Assembly: GCF_013204845.1 (NCBI RefSeq)
Contig: NZ_JABMKY010000001.1
Coordinates: forward strand, 1-64,000
Reading direction: 5' to 3'
DNA from: Paenibacillus qinlingensis
GTDB lineage: Bacteria > Bacillota > Bacilli > Paenibacillales > NBRC-103111
DNA: 64,000 bases
A program made the position numbers and the translations under genes. The notes below the pieces were generated by a model. It searched no databases. It worked only from the letters and a program-made list of their open reading frames with translations, and was not told where the DNA came from. Positions 1 to 7,431 of the stretch are shown in pieces; position 1 is the first letter of the stretch, and the number at the start of each line of letters is the position of its first letter.

Positions 1-113
1 AAAGTGAAATCCACTAATTCATTAATTTGCCGAAGTATGTTATCCTTCGGCACGACGATGTCATACAGTGCCGCGTAAGGACTTAAAATCAAGGTCTGTT
101 GATGCCGAATCAT
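1..113 (-). CDS. IS1182-family transposase, N-terminal 37 residues (cut by window edge)
   Basis: Reading leftward from an ATG at 113, the frame stays open to the window edge and begins MIRHQQTLILSPYAALYD, continuing with a VPKDNILRQINELVDF-like stretch. From memory this is the characteristic start of IS1182-family transposases, which go on to a DDE domain not visible here. A GGTGAGAG ribosome binding site lies a few bases upstream. The rest of the element, its other end and its intactness lie outside the window. A remnant of a dead copy would look the same here. Confidence 0.8.
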   Translation of the reverse strand, partial: MIRHQQTLILSPYAALYDIVVPKDNILRQINELVDFT

Positions 114-157
114 CCGCTCTCTCACCTACTTTTCGTGATGACTCTATTATAGAGCAA

Positions 158-203
158 AAAAAAGGTACAGCCGCTTCAATTTTCTTGAAGGTCTGTACCT
201 TTT
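158..203. terminator. Hairpin upstream of the transposase
   Basis: An imperfect inverted repeat has AAAAGGTACAG at about 160-170 and CTGTACCTTTT at about 193-203, with TTCAA/TTGAA pairing inside. It has A and T tracts on both sides, so it could terminate transcription in either direction. It may be the boundary structure that shields the transposase gene from outside transcription. Confidence 0.5.
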
Positions 204-306
204 CCTATGAATAGACTTTTTCAGTGGCCTCAGATTAGACTCGGCAGCCCTATAAATTTATCATTCAATCTTGGAATAGAGATTTGTTTGGCCCTAAGAA
301 GTGCAC

Positions 307-828
307 CTACCACCCCATTCGTTCTTTCAGTGAAGCGATCTGAGCAATGTGATGTCGGTCATGCCAAACAAAACGTTGCAGTGCCGTTTCCAGACTTAGT
401 ACACCAAGGACTGGACTAGTAAAAGTCTTCTTGTACTCGGAAGGATCTAACGAGCGAAGCACAGCTGCAAATCGAATATGTATCGATTCCAATAGCTGAA
501 TCGAAGCTTCCATCGGCAGTTGATAATCACTTAGCTCTGCCCATAAATCTTCCCGATAAGAGCTTGCAACGGGACTATCCTCCGTAAGAGCACGCTTGAA
601 GCGCATAAATGCATTCATATCATTGTCTGCCATATGGTGAACGACTTGTTGAACCGTCCATCCGCCTGGACGATATGGCGTTAATCGTTGTTCCTCATTG
701 AGGTTTAACACAGTTTTTCGCAAAAGATCAACTGTCTCCGCAACGTCCTTCACCCATTTATCTCGTTCAACATGTGTGGGATGTTCGATCCGCTCAAATC
801 TCCCTATCGGATATCGCAGATGTTCCAT
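307..828 (-). CDS. yfiT: DinB/YfiT-family putative metal-dependent hydrolase or thiol transferase
   Basis: The 173-residue product matches the YfiT branch of the DinB superfamily in length and motif layout: a four-helix bundle whose metal ligands are three histidines. Candidate ligands are His64/His65 in VVHHMADN and His156 and His160 in WHDRHHIAQI. Family members include bacillithiol S-transferases, so a thiol-transfer or detoxification role is possible, but the substrate is not shown. It is the last gene of a minus-strand operon, 18 bp after the NUDIX gene, and a GAGGAAGACTG ribosome binding site precedes the ATG. Confidence 0.75.
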   Translation of the reverse strand: MEHLRYPIGRFERIEHPTHVERDKWVKDVAETVDLLRKTVLNLNEEQRLTPYRPGGWTVQQVVHHMADNDMNAFMRFKRALTEDSPVASSYREDLWAELSDYQLPMEASIQLLESIHIRFAAVLRSLDPSEYKKTFTSPVLGVLSLETALQRFVWHDRHHIAQIASLKERMGW

Positions 829-846
829 ATCGTCAGTCTTCCTCTC

Positions 847-1479
847 TTAGTCCAATCTAATTGCTTTATCCGGTTCTCTCAAATATTCAAACATACTCTT
901 CACCTGAGCAACCGTGTTTCGTTCTGCTGATAATTCAGGGAGTTCACTTTCACCGAAAAAGCGCACCTCACTCGTTTCCACTCCGCCCAACGCTTCTCCG
1001 CCAACTATTTTACAAAGAATAAACATTTTGTAGATGTGATAGGGCTCTGGTGGATGGTCATGGAACTTTTTATCCAGAACAGCGAGCAATCTGACGGGCA
1101 CTACATCAAAGCCTGCCTCTTCTCTGATCTCTTTCACTGCAACTTCCGAAGGTGAGTACCCAATGTCAGCCCAACCCCCAGGGAGCGCCCAGGCACCATC
1201 TGCTTTCTCCTTCACAAGTAGTATTTTATTCTCTTCAAAAACAACGCCACGAATATCAACCTTCGGTGTTGCGTATCCAGTTTCATTCGCAAAGCTTAGG
1301 TTAATCGTTTCCTTCCCCACCAAAGTGTACGTATCCATAATATCCACACTTATTTCCCGAAGCGCTTGGAATCGTTCCAAATCAAAGACATCCTTCGAAT
1401 ACGTTAAACCGATTTGGGCAATCGCTTGAATTTGTTTGGCCCACTCTAACCATTTAAGGCTTACATCCTGTTCTGTCAT
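847..1479 (-). CDS. NUDIX hydrolase with N-terminal NUDIX-associated domain
   Basis: The 210-residue protein has a helical N-terminal region (about residues 5-60) of the type that precedes Bacillus YjhB-like NUDIX domains, then the NUDIX fold. The NUDIX box lies at about residues 101-124 (GGWADIGYSPSEVAVKEIRE, then EAGF). The catalytic EE pair is present. Lys replaces the usual Arg of REXXEE, and the upstream Glu position is Tyr; this is not unusual in the ADP-ribose/CDP-choline subgroup. It probably hydrolyses a nucleoside diphosphate linked to another moiety. It starts 4 bp after the methyltransferase stop, in the same T-box-led operon, with an AGGAGAG ribosome binding site. Confidence 0.8.
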   Translation of the reverse strand: MTEQDVSLKWLEWAKQIQAIAQIGLTYSKDVFDLERFQALREISVDIMDTYTLVGKETINLSFANETGYATPKVDIRGVVFEENKILLVKEKADGAWALPGGWADIGYSPSEVAVKEIREEAGFDVVPVRLLAVLDKKFHDHPPEPYHIYKMFILCKIVGGEALGGVETSEVRFFGESELPELSAERNTVAQVKSMFEYLREPDKAIRLD

Positions 1480-1483
1480 CTCT

Positions 1484-2297
1484 TCACTCTCCTACTTTTC
1501 TCCCGATATATAACAAATGCGAGGAAACTCCCAACACCGATGGATCACGCGCTAGTCGAATGAGAAGATCAATGAACGCATCCTTTTCCCCTCGATCCGT
1601 CCAATATTGCTTCTGTTCTTGTGATAACAATGCTCCCAGATTGGAAGATCCAATCAGATCTAATGTCTCAAATCCTTGGCTTTCCATAAAAGGGTTGATG
1701 TCTTCCACATTGTAATAATAAGCACCCGTGAAACGACCTGCATCTGTATGATTAAACGTACCTTCTTCTATAAAATGTTCAACAGCTGCCATATGATCAT
1801 TCGGTTTCCAAGCCTGGGGGAAGAGCAACGAAGTTAGAAGCATCCGCATCCGACTTTGAAAAGCGACAAATACGACACCATCGTTCTTGGTTACACGATA
1901 CAATTCCCTAGTGGCAGCAACGCGCTCCGCTTCAACCTGCAAGTGATAGAGAGGTTCCAAACATCAACGAAGCATCATAGGTTGCATCTGGAATCCCCTC
2001 TAAACTCGTTGCGTTCAGCGTATGAAAACCATTAAACATTTCTGCTAAACCAAGCTCACTTGCTTTATCTTTCGCTAGCTCGACGAGCTTAGGTGTAAGA
2101 TCGGAAAGAGTCACTTTATAGCCGAGTTTCGCTAATTCCATGGCGTATTTGCCTGGTCCAGCCCCGTTATCGAGGACATAGCCTTCACGTGGGAGATATT
2201 TCCTCATGTAGTGCCAATTTACCGTAAACTCAATAGGCTCGCGATCTAGTCTTCCCCACTCATCAAACTTGGCATAATAATCGATCACATTCTTCAT
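1484..2297 (-). pseudogene. Class I SAM-dependent methyltransferase, broken by a one-base frameshift
   Basis: The ATG at 2297 follows a GGGAGGG ribosome binding site and opens MKNVIDYYAKFDEWGRL. The SAM-binding glycine loop VLDNGAGPGKYAMELAK follows at about residue 50. Near 1955 this frame runs out as ...DASLMFGTSLSLAG and stops, while the next frame picks up exactly where the family continues (PLYHLQVEAERVAATRELYR). Removing one T of the TT at 1955-1956 joins them as LMFGPLYHLQ, giving a protein of about 270 residues. So the gene is either a recent pseudogene, a programmed frameshift (no slippery run is evident) or a sequencing error. It is the first gene behind the T-box leader. Confidence 0.8.
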
Positions 2298-2324
2298 TCG
2301 TTGTTCCCTCCCTATTTGAAAATA

Positions 2325-2363
2325 CAAAAAAGACCCATCGCCTACAAAGAGGCGACAGGTCTA
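2325..2363 (-). terminator. T-box-controlled attenuator terminator
   Basis: On the minus strand AGACCTGTCGCCT pairs with AGGCGATGGGTCT and is followed by TTTTTT. It overlaps the 3' half of the antiterminator, the arrangement expected of a transcriptional T-box switch. Confidence 0.9.
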
Positions 2364-2575
2364 ACCTTCGCGGTACCACTCTTCTTGATTCGCAACGTGA
2401 ATAGTTGCCAATCCTCGAGACCCGATTACGGAGGTTAACCGTTAAGATCTACAAGACACTTCGACCTTACCGCTCAAGGGTGAGTTGGGGAAGCTATTGG
2501 CTGTCTTCCACCGAAGCGACAGCTCTCTGGACAATAGGTGTTCCTTACTAGTCCCAATCATTGCGTTTGGATATG
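2325..2575 (-). promoter_or_regulatory. T-box leader (tRNA-sensing riboswitch)
   Basis: On the minus strand the leader has the T-box core AGAGTGGTACCGCG at 2382-2369, a stem I with AGTA and the CAGAGAGCTG...GGTGGAAG hallmark, and a terminator (next entry) just before the methyltransferase start. The T-box bases can pair alternatively as antiterminator. In the specifier loop the 3' strand reads CCCAACTCACCC. CUC (leucine) followed by A fits best, with UCA (serine) as an alternative, but I cannot settle this without folding. By family rules an uncharged tRNA should turn on the methyltransferase-NUDIX-DinB operon. Confidence 0.9.
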
Positions 2576-2654
2576 TAATTAGTTGGATGTGATGTAAGTT
2601 TATATTCCCAAATAATCCCTGTCAATGGATTCTTTTTTCTGGCATATTTCCCAC

Positions 2655-2713
2655 TTGAAATTTATGGTAAACACAATTATAATGACCTTAGTCAAATAAT
2701 GACCACGGTCATT
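2655..2713 (+). promoter_or_regulatory. SigA-type promoter with two operator-like dyads for the TetR gene
   Basis: TTGAAA (2655-2660), a 17-bp spacer and TATAAT (2678-2683) form a near-consensus promoter. Overlapping the start region is AATGACCTTAGTCA (2681-2694), and just downstream the 16-bp palindrome AATGACCACGGTCATT (2698-2713). Both share the TGACC half-site, which suggests autorepression by the TetR protein encoded next. Confidence 0.75.
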
Positions 2714-2732
2714 TATTAGTGAGGTGACATTC

Positions 2733-3317
2733 ATGCTTAGAGAAATCCGCAAGCACGAGCTCAAACAGCAACTATTTTTAAAAGCAATTGAGTTGTTCCA
2801 GGAGAAAGGCTACGACCATGTGACCGTAGAAGAAATTGCCTCATCCTGCGGCATTGCCAAGGGTACCTTCTTCAATTATTTCCCCAAAAAGGAGCATGTC
2901 CTCCTTCATCTCGGTCAATCGCAAATTCAATTTATGAGCGAAATTGTCCAGAAACATCAAATCGCGAATCTTAGAGAGCGTCTTCGACTGATCTTCAATG
3001 ACCTGCTCACCACCTATGCACAACATTCCGATTTGTTAAAGCTTACGTTATCCGAGACGATGAAGTCCGCCTTGCTTATGAAAGAAGAATCACCTAACAT
3101 CCTTATTTTTCAACAGACCCTCTGTCAAATCATTAATGAGGCTAAGGACTTACATGCCTTTCAATCACGTTGGGAATCGTCCATTATCGCTTCCGTTTTA
3201 GTCGGTATTTACTTTAACTCACTCCTCTCTTGGGCGATGAACCAGTCTCAATGTGAAGATCTCACCGTTATGTTTAACAAGCAAATGGATGTTATTTGGG
3301 AGGGGATTGAACAATGA
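2733..3317 (+). CDS. TetR/AcrR-family transcriptional regulator
   Basis: The N-terminal helix-turn-helix (about residues 20-45, VTVEEIASSCGIAKGTFFNY then F) is a clear TetR DNA-binding domain; the C-terminal helical ligand/dimer domain is variable. The ATG at 2733 is preferred over the GTG at 2724 because GAGGTGAC sits at the right distance from 2733. The gene is translationally coupled to the downstream DUF3995 gene by an ATGA overlap. The two dyads in its own promoter region suggest that it represses this two-gene operon until an unknown ligand binds. Confidence 0.85.
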   Translation: MLREIRKHELKQQLFLKAIELFQEKGYDHVTVEEIASSCGIAKGTFFNYFPKKEHVLLHLGQSQIQFMSEIVQKHQIANLRERLRLIFNDLLTTYAQHSDLLKLTLSETMKSALLMKEESPNILIFQQTLCQIINEAKDLHAFQSRWESSIIASVLVGIYFNSLLSWAMNQSQCEDLTVMFNKQMDVIWEGIEQ

Positions 3318-3733
3318 GCTCACTTCTTGTTTATGTATCAGCCACGTTCCTGGTGTTAATCAGCTTGATCCATGTGTATTGGGCATTTGGCGGCAGATGG
3401 GGCAGCCGCGCGTCTCTGCCGCAGACCAAAGATGGCGCTGCTTTATTCCTACCTCGTATGCCTGAGACACTAGCAGTTGCCATATTGATGCTAGGCGTGT
3501 GTACCGTATTGGTTGCCCAGTCTGAAACGCTGTCATTCCTACAAGCAAACTCATTTACCAAATGGTCATGTATCCTTTGTGGGAGTGTTTTCTTCTTAAG
3601 GGCGATCGGGGATTTCAATTATTTAGGTTTTTCCAAAAGAGTCAAACACACAGCTTTCTCCTACTATGACACGCGATTCTATAGTCCTCTCTGTCTTTTC
3701 TTGGCATTCTCATTTCTACTAACTGTTGTGTAA
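3314..3733 (+). CDS. DUF3995-type four-helix membrane protein
   Basis: The 139-residue product is mostly hydrophobic with about four membrane segments, and it matches what I recall of DUF3995: an early LIHVYWAFGGRWG motif followed by a conserved P-x-F region. Function is unknown. Its start overlaps the TetR stop by four bases, so the regulator and membrane protein are one operon, an arrangement often seen for drug- or stress-responsive membrane proteins. A bidirectional terminator follows. Confidence 0.75.
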   Translation: MSSLLVYVSATFLVLISLIHVYWAFGGRWGSRASLPQTKDGAALFLPRMPETLAVAILMLGVCTVLVAQSETLSFLQANSFTKWSCILCGSVFFLRAIGDFNYLGFSKRVKHTAFSYYDTRFYSPLCLFLAFSFLLTVV

Positions 3734-3740
3734 AAGTATA

Positions 3741-3779
3741 AAAATCCACCTCTCATCCGATAGATGATTGGTGGATTTT
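3741..3779. terminator. Bidirectional terminator between convergent genes
   Basis: AAAATCCACC (3741-3750) pairs with GGTGGATTTT (3770-3779). Poly-A and poly-T edges make it usable for both the DUF3995 gene and the convergent HIT gene. Confidence 0.8.
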
Positions 3780-3799
3780 CGTTGTCTAACCTATTGACG

Positions 3800-4219
3800 C
3801 TACAGATGTTCTTTCAATTGACCAATGATTTCCTCATATTCTTGCTCAGTCAATTGCTTATTATCAGCGGGATTCATTTCGAACATTTTGCCCCACGTGT
3901 ACCCATCCTTATATTTTGGAACAATATGGAAATGGACATGTGGCATCGTATCGCCAAAGGCGCCATAATTAATTTTGTCCGGAGAAAAAGCACGTTCCAC
4001 AGCAGCTGCAGCCTGCGCAACATCACGCATGTATGCATCCTGATTCTCTTGAGACAAGTGAAAGAATTCGGTATGATGCTCATTCAAAGCAACAATACAG
4101 CGGCCCTTATATGTTTGTTCTCTAAATAAGTACAACGTCGATACACGCAATTGCCCAATTTCAATCATTAAGTTCGCTAATGCCTCATTCTTGCTGCAAT
4201 AATTACATACGGGGGTCAT
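3800..4219 (-). CDS. HIT-family nucleotide hydrolase
   Basis: The 139-residue protein ends its core with the histidine triad His94-Val-His96-Phe-His98 (HVHFH), the nucleophile site of HIT hydrolases. Cys5 and Cys8 near the start, with later histidines, could bind zinc as in many HIT proteins. Family members cleave Ap4A or nucleoside phosphoramidates; the actual substrate is not shown. A good AGGAGA ribosome binding site precedes the ATG. A second HIT gene is at 15071-15499. It is monocistronic, ending at the shared hairpin near 3760. Confidence 0.85.
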   Translation of the reverse strand: MTPVCNYCSKNEALANLMIEIGQLRVSTLYLFREQTYKGRCIVALNEHHTEFFHLSQENQDAYMRDVAQAAAAVERAFSPDKINYGAFGDTMPHVHFHIVPKYKDGYTWGKMFEMNPADNKQLTEQEYEEIIGQLKEHL

Positions 4220-4307
4220 TGTGGAAGTCTCCTATTCTAGTAATAAGTTAATGGATAACATTACTAGTATCATAGCATAATTCACACAGGAGCAGATACA
4301 CTTCCTA

Positions 4308-5138
4308 TTAGGAACAATACGGCTCCGCTAGCTGCTTAACTCGCTCAATACCATCCCACATGTCACCAGGACCATCATAAACAAGTGTAAGCGGACCTTC
4401 ATAACCAGCCTGCTTGGCGATGTTTAAGCAGCGAATAAACTCAGCTTCATCAGGAACTCCCGCGGCATTGGTTTGCGCTTTGGCATGAATGGATTCACTA
4501 TGCGGAATCGTTTGGACTAACTCATCGAATTTCTGTTCCCCTTTGAAATTGCCGAAATCAGAGGTGAATCCAATAACATCTCCACATCCTTTTATAATCG
4601 CAAGACAGTTGTCGCCTGTTGAGGATAGAGATTTGAAATTTTCTGTCACGACGCGAACGCCTCGCTCTTTACCATATTGTCCCAGCTCACGGAGGGCTTC
4701 AATTGATCGTGCCAAGGCATCCCTGTCCGATGGATCCGCTTCTCCGGCAATTATTCGTACTCTTTCCGCTCCTGCGTGTGCTGCAATATCTATCCAACCT
4801 TTGATCCAAGCGATATCGGATTGTCTACGAACCTCATCTGGGCTAGAGATATCCCCGTATTCAAGCAGTAATGTATAGAAGCGAAGCCCCGCATCCGTAA
4901 ATGCCCCTTTCAACGCAAGCAGATAAGCTTCATTCGTCTCTGGGAAATGAAAATGACAAACTTCCAGCGAGCTGAATCCCTTCTCCGCTAGTACTGCTGG
5001 TAATTCGAGCAAAGAAAGCAGCTCTGGTTGATCTTGAGCTTCCGTGAATTGCGTTTGCGTGTTGTCATCCCAGCGAGTCCAACGCAACGGACCTAAATTT
5101 CGATGTAAACTCCAGCTCGTTAGTGATATAAATGGCAT
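4308..5138 (-). CDS. Sugar phosphate isomerase/epimerase-like TIM barrel (AP endonuclease 2 fold)
   Basis: The protein starts MPFISLTSWSLHR, and its later beta-strand ends carry the acidic and histidine residues typical of xylose isomerase-like TIM barrels: LEVCHFHF, RIIAGEAD, VVTENF, IGFTSDFGNF, IHAKAQ and LVYDGPGD. Such proteins are metal-dependent sugar or inositol isomerases/epimerases. The ATG at 5138 is chosen because AAAGGATGG precedes it; a longer frame reaches 5171 without a better site. It stands alone, so context gives no substrate. Confidence 0.75.
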   Translation of the reverse strand: MPFISLTSWSLHRNLGPLRWTRWDDNTQTQFTEAQDQPELLSLLELPAVLAEKGFSSLEVCHFHFPETNEAYLLALKGAFTDAGLRFYTLLLEYGDISSPDEVRRQSDIAWIKGWIDIAAHAGAERVRIIAGEADPSDRDALARSIEALRELGQYGKERGVRVVTENFKSLSSTGDNCLAIIKGCGDVIGFTSDFGNFKGEQKFDELVQTIPHSESIHAKAQTNAAGVPDEAEFIRCLNIAKQAGYEGPLTLVYDGPGDMWDGIERVKQLAEPYCS

Positions 5139-5248
5139 AGCTACCATCCTTTCATTCCTCTGTTTTGACATATCTTATCAAAGTCGTCCTGGAATCGCCA
5201 TATTCGAATGCGCAAAAAGATATCTTATTATGCTATTTTTAAAGAAAA

Positions 5249-5268
5249 CCTGAGACTATGCCTCAGGT
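5249..5268 (-). terminator. Weak terminator-like hairpin upstream of the TIM-barrel gene
   Basis: CCTGAG pairs with CTCAGG around a short loop, and on the minus strand the hairpin is followed by TTTTCTTT. Lying upstream of the gene at 5138, it could be an attenuator or the end of a short transcript. Confidence 0.4.
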
Positions 5269-5384
5269 CCTTGTATAATCCTAATGGGTTGTACATAGAG
5301 AGGGATGTCCGACGTTGTCAGGTTAAGCGAACGAGCAGAGCACCAAACCTAGAGGCTTACGGGGAAATAGCTGGTTGATTTTTC

Positions 5385-5567
5385 TAACGGACATGACAGC
5401 TTCTATTGTCTGGAAATCAGCCATTTCTCACTTCTAAAGGTCACCAGAGCCGCTAATTACTCTTTGATGTGCCAATATGCAATCCAATGGAGTGAATAAC
5501 GGCCGTAGTGGCCGTTAGAATTTGAAACCCCTGCTTTTCTCATGAATAAGGACTCTCATGTCCGTTA
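5385..5567. repeat. Structured intergenic repeat with long-range inverted arms
   Basis: The non-coding stretch 5139-5649 holds TAACGGACATGA (5385-5396) and its exact inverse TCATGTCCGTTA (5556-5567). Midway between them is a perfect 21-base hairpin with arms TAACGGCC and GGCCGTTA (5497-5517). All three share the TAACGG core. I see no convincing ORF. The layout suggests a small non-autonomous repeat or a structured RNA. Confidence 0.55.
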
Positions 5568-5611
5568 CTTAGTCAAACAACACGAGCCTCTCGGCAGTTA
5601 GGGAACTCAAG

Positions 5612-5640
5612 AAAAAAAGCAGGCCGCCTCAGCGCCTGCT
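5612..5640 (-). terminator. Terminator of the SRPBCC gene
   Basis: On the minus strand AGCAGGC pairs with GCCTGCT around a GC-rich loop and is followed by TTTTTTTC, ten bases after the stop codon of the gene at 5650. Confidence 0.85.
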
Positions 5641-5649
5641 CTCTCCCAA

Positions 5650-6138
5650 TTACTTTATGCGATCCAAAAGCTCCGCTAACCGCTCATACGAGTCCTGCAT
5701 CCCTTGCTCCATGCCTGAATGCAGCATGCCGTCTCGATCAGCAACCGATTGGAATACAGATTCCATCACTAGCTTGGTCTTTCCGCCTTCGAGTTCTTCG
5801 AATTTAGCCGTTTCGAGGATAACATGTCCCTTCTCTGGAAGCCCTTCAAACTCGAACGTCTGAATAATTCGTTCCGGCGCAGTAACTTCATGAAACACCC
5901 CGCGGAACGCATACTCATTTCCTTGACTGTCCAGATGTATATACCGCCAGTTGCCGCCACTTCTTGGCTCAAAAGTGTCTAATTTCATTGTCAGCTTTCG
6001 AGGTCCAAGCCATTCCACGAACAGCGCCGCATCCGTAAATGCTTGAAACACTAACTCCCGTGGTGCATTGAACACGCGTGTCATGCAAATCTGTTGACCT
6101 CCAGGCTCATAGGTAAGAATCGCTTCATGCTCGATCAT
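5650..6138 (-). CDS. SRPBCC/AHSA1-family protein (START-like fold)
   Basis: The 162-residue protein has the AHSA1 pattern: TRVFNAPRELVFQAFTD at the start, WLGPRKLT, then a GGNWRY strand and a C-terminal helix GMEQGMQDSYERLAELL. It is a ligand-binding helix-grip fold resembling the activator of Hsp90 ATPase domain. Bacterial members are often stress or detoxification proteins of unknown ligand. An AAAGGAAGTGA ribosome binding site precedes the ATG. It is a single-gene unit with its own terminator. Confidence 0.8.
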   Translation of the reverse strand: MIEHEAILTYEPGGQQICMTRVFNAPRELVFQAFTDAALFVEWLGPRKLTMKLDTFEPRSGGNWRYIHLDSQGNEYAFRGVFHEVTAPERIIQTFEFEGLPEKGHVILETAKFEELEGGKTKLVMESVFQSVADRDGMLHSGMEQGMQDSYERLAELLDRIK

Positions 6139-6251
6139 AACCGTTCACTTCCTTTCATCAAAGTACCATTTCACTATCATAAACGAATTCGCCGTCGAGC
6201 TCCAATCATTCAACCTTTTACCTTGCGATTCGCCATAACCCTTTTTCCGCA

Positions 6252-7403
6252 TTATATCCCTAGTTCATTGTGCTTTCTTCGTGTAAATAGAACGACGCCA
6301 ATCACCACGACACACGCCATAGATAGCCATGAACTATAGAGGAACACTTGTCTCATCCCATAAGCCGCACTCATGAAGCCACCTAAGAAGCTGCCGATAA
6401 TGCGCGCGGCCCCAAGGTTAAGTAAGCCATTGAGCGTTTGTCCGCTTGCCTTCCATTCCGCAGGTACTTCGCGGTTAATGATTGTGGCAATCGTAACGGA
6501 TAGTACGATAAAGATAACGCCATGCAAGACTTGAACAGGTAATAACCAGTGCGCCACTTCAATCTGGGAGAATAAGAACCACCGTAAGGATGACGCTAGA
6601 GCAGCCACGAGTAAAATGATCGAGATAGGGATTCGCTTGAAAATTTTTGCTGAAAATAACAGAAAAGGCAGTTCGCTTAAGGACGAAATCGTCATCGACC
6701 AGCCTAACAGTACACTATCCCCACCCATTTGCTTGAAATAAATCGGAAAGAAAGCATAATAATAGCCAAGTGTAATTTGGATAATAAAATTCATGCCAAT
6801 ATAAAACATGAGTTTGCCATTCTTGAACAGCTCACGGAATTTCCGCCCCATCACATTCGCTGGTCGCCCAGCGGCAGCTGGAAACCGCCATAAACAAAGC
6901 AAAGCGGCAACCATTGTACAAGCGTAAACCGGGAACATTGAATTAATATACGACTTGGCAACGAACCCGAATAGGAGTGACATGATGGCAAAGCCTACCG
7001 TTCCTCCCAGCCGAATCAAGCCAAAGCTCCAAGTGGGCTGCCGATCTAATTCCTCTAAGGTAATCGCATCACTTAGCGCAAATATAGAGGTCTGGAAAAA
7101 AGTGAAAATGCAAATGATAACAAGAATAAAGAGAAATTGATGCGAGATCGGGAAGAATAGAATCGAAATACCACTGCCAATAATTAATAATCGCAGGATG
7201 TAATTTTTTGATTTGGCACGGTCCCCTAGCGCCCCCCATACAGGTTGACCAATCATGGCAATCAAGGGTCCGAGACTTAGGAGAACTCCGATCTGCTCCT
7301 GAGAAAACTTCGCGTTGTTAAGATACACCGGCATGAAAGTTCCATAAACCGCGTTTCCCATATAAATAACGACATAAAACAATACAAATGCATTCAGTTT
7401 CGT
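6252..7403 (-). CDS. MFS transporter with apparent ACG start
   Basis: The reading frame encodes about 12 hydrophobic segments with the MFS loop GALGDRAKSKNYILR between segments 2 and 3; it resembles the MFS_1-like sugar/nucleoside or multidrug exporters. No ATG lies at the N terminus. A good GAAGGGA ribosome binding site sits 7 bases before an ACG (7403-7401) that would give TKLNAFVLFYVV, where MKLNAF is expected. CTG (7397) or TTG (7382) are alternatives, but neither is placed as well. It follows the methyltransferase gene by 28 bp and is probably cotranscribed with it. Confidence 0.8.
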   Translation of the reverse strand, partial: TKLNAFVLFYVVIYMGNAVYGTFMPVYLNNAKFSQEQIGVLLSLGPLIAMIGQPVWGALGDRAKSKNYILRLLIIGSGISILFFPISHQFLFILVIICIFTFFQTSIFALSDAITLEELDRQPTWSFGLIRLGGTVGFAIMSLLFGFVAKSYINSMFPVYACTMVAALLCLWRFPAAAGRPANVMGRKFRELFKNGKLMFYIGMNFIIQITLGYYYAFFPIYFKQMGGDSVLLGWSMTISSLSELPFLLFSAKIFKRIPISIILLVAALASSLRWFLFSQIEVAHWLLPVQVLHGVIFIVLSVTIATIINREVPAEWKASGQTLNGLLNLGAARIIGSFLGGFMSAAYGMRQVFLYSSWLSMACVVVIGVVLFTRRKHNELGI

Positions 7404-7431
7404 AGCTGTTCCCTTCTTTCATCTGTGATTG

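Noticed and set aside
207-419. Plus-strand ORF of 70 codons
   Set aside because: Most of it is antisense to the DinB-family gene, with no ribosome binding site.
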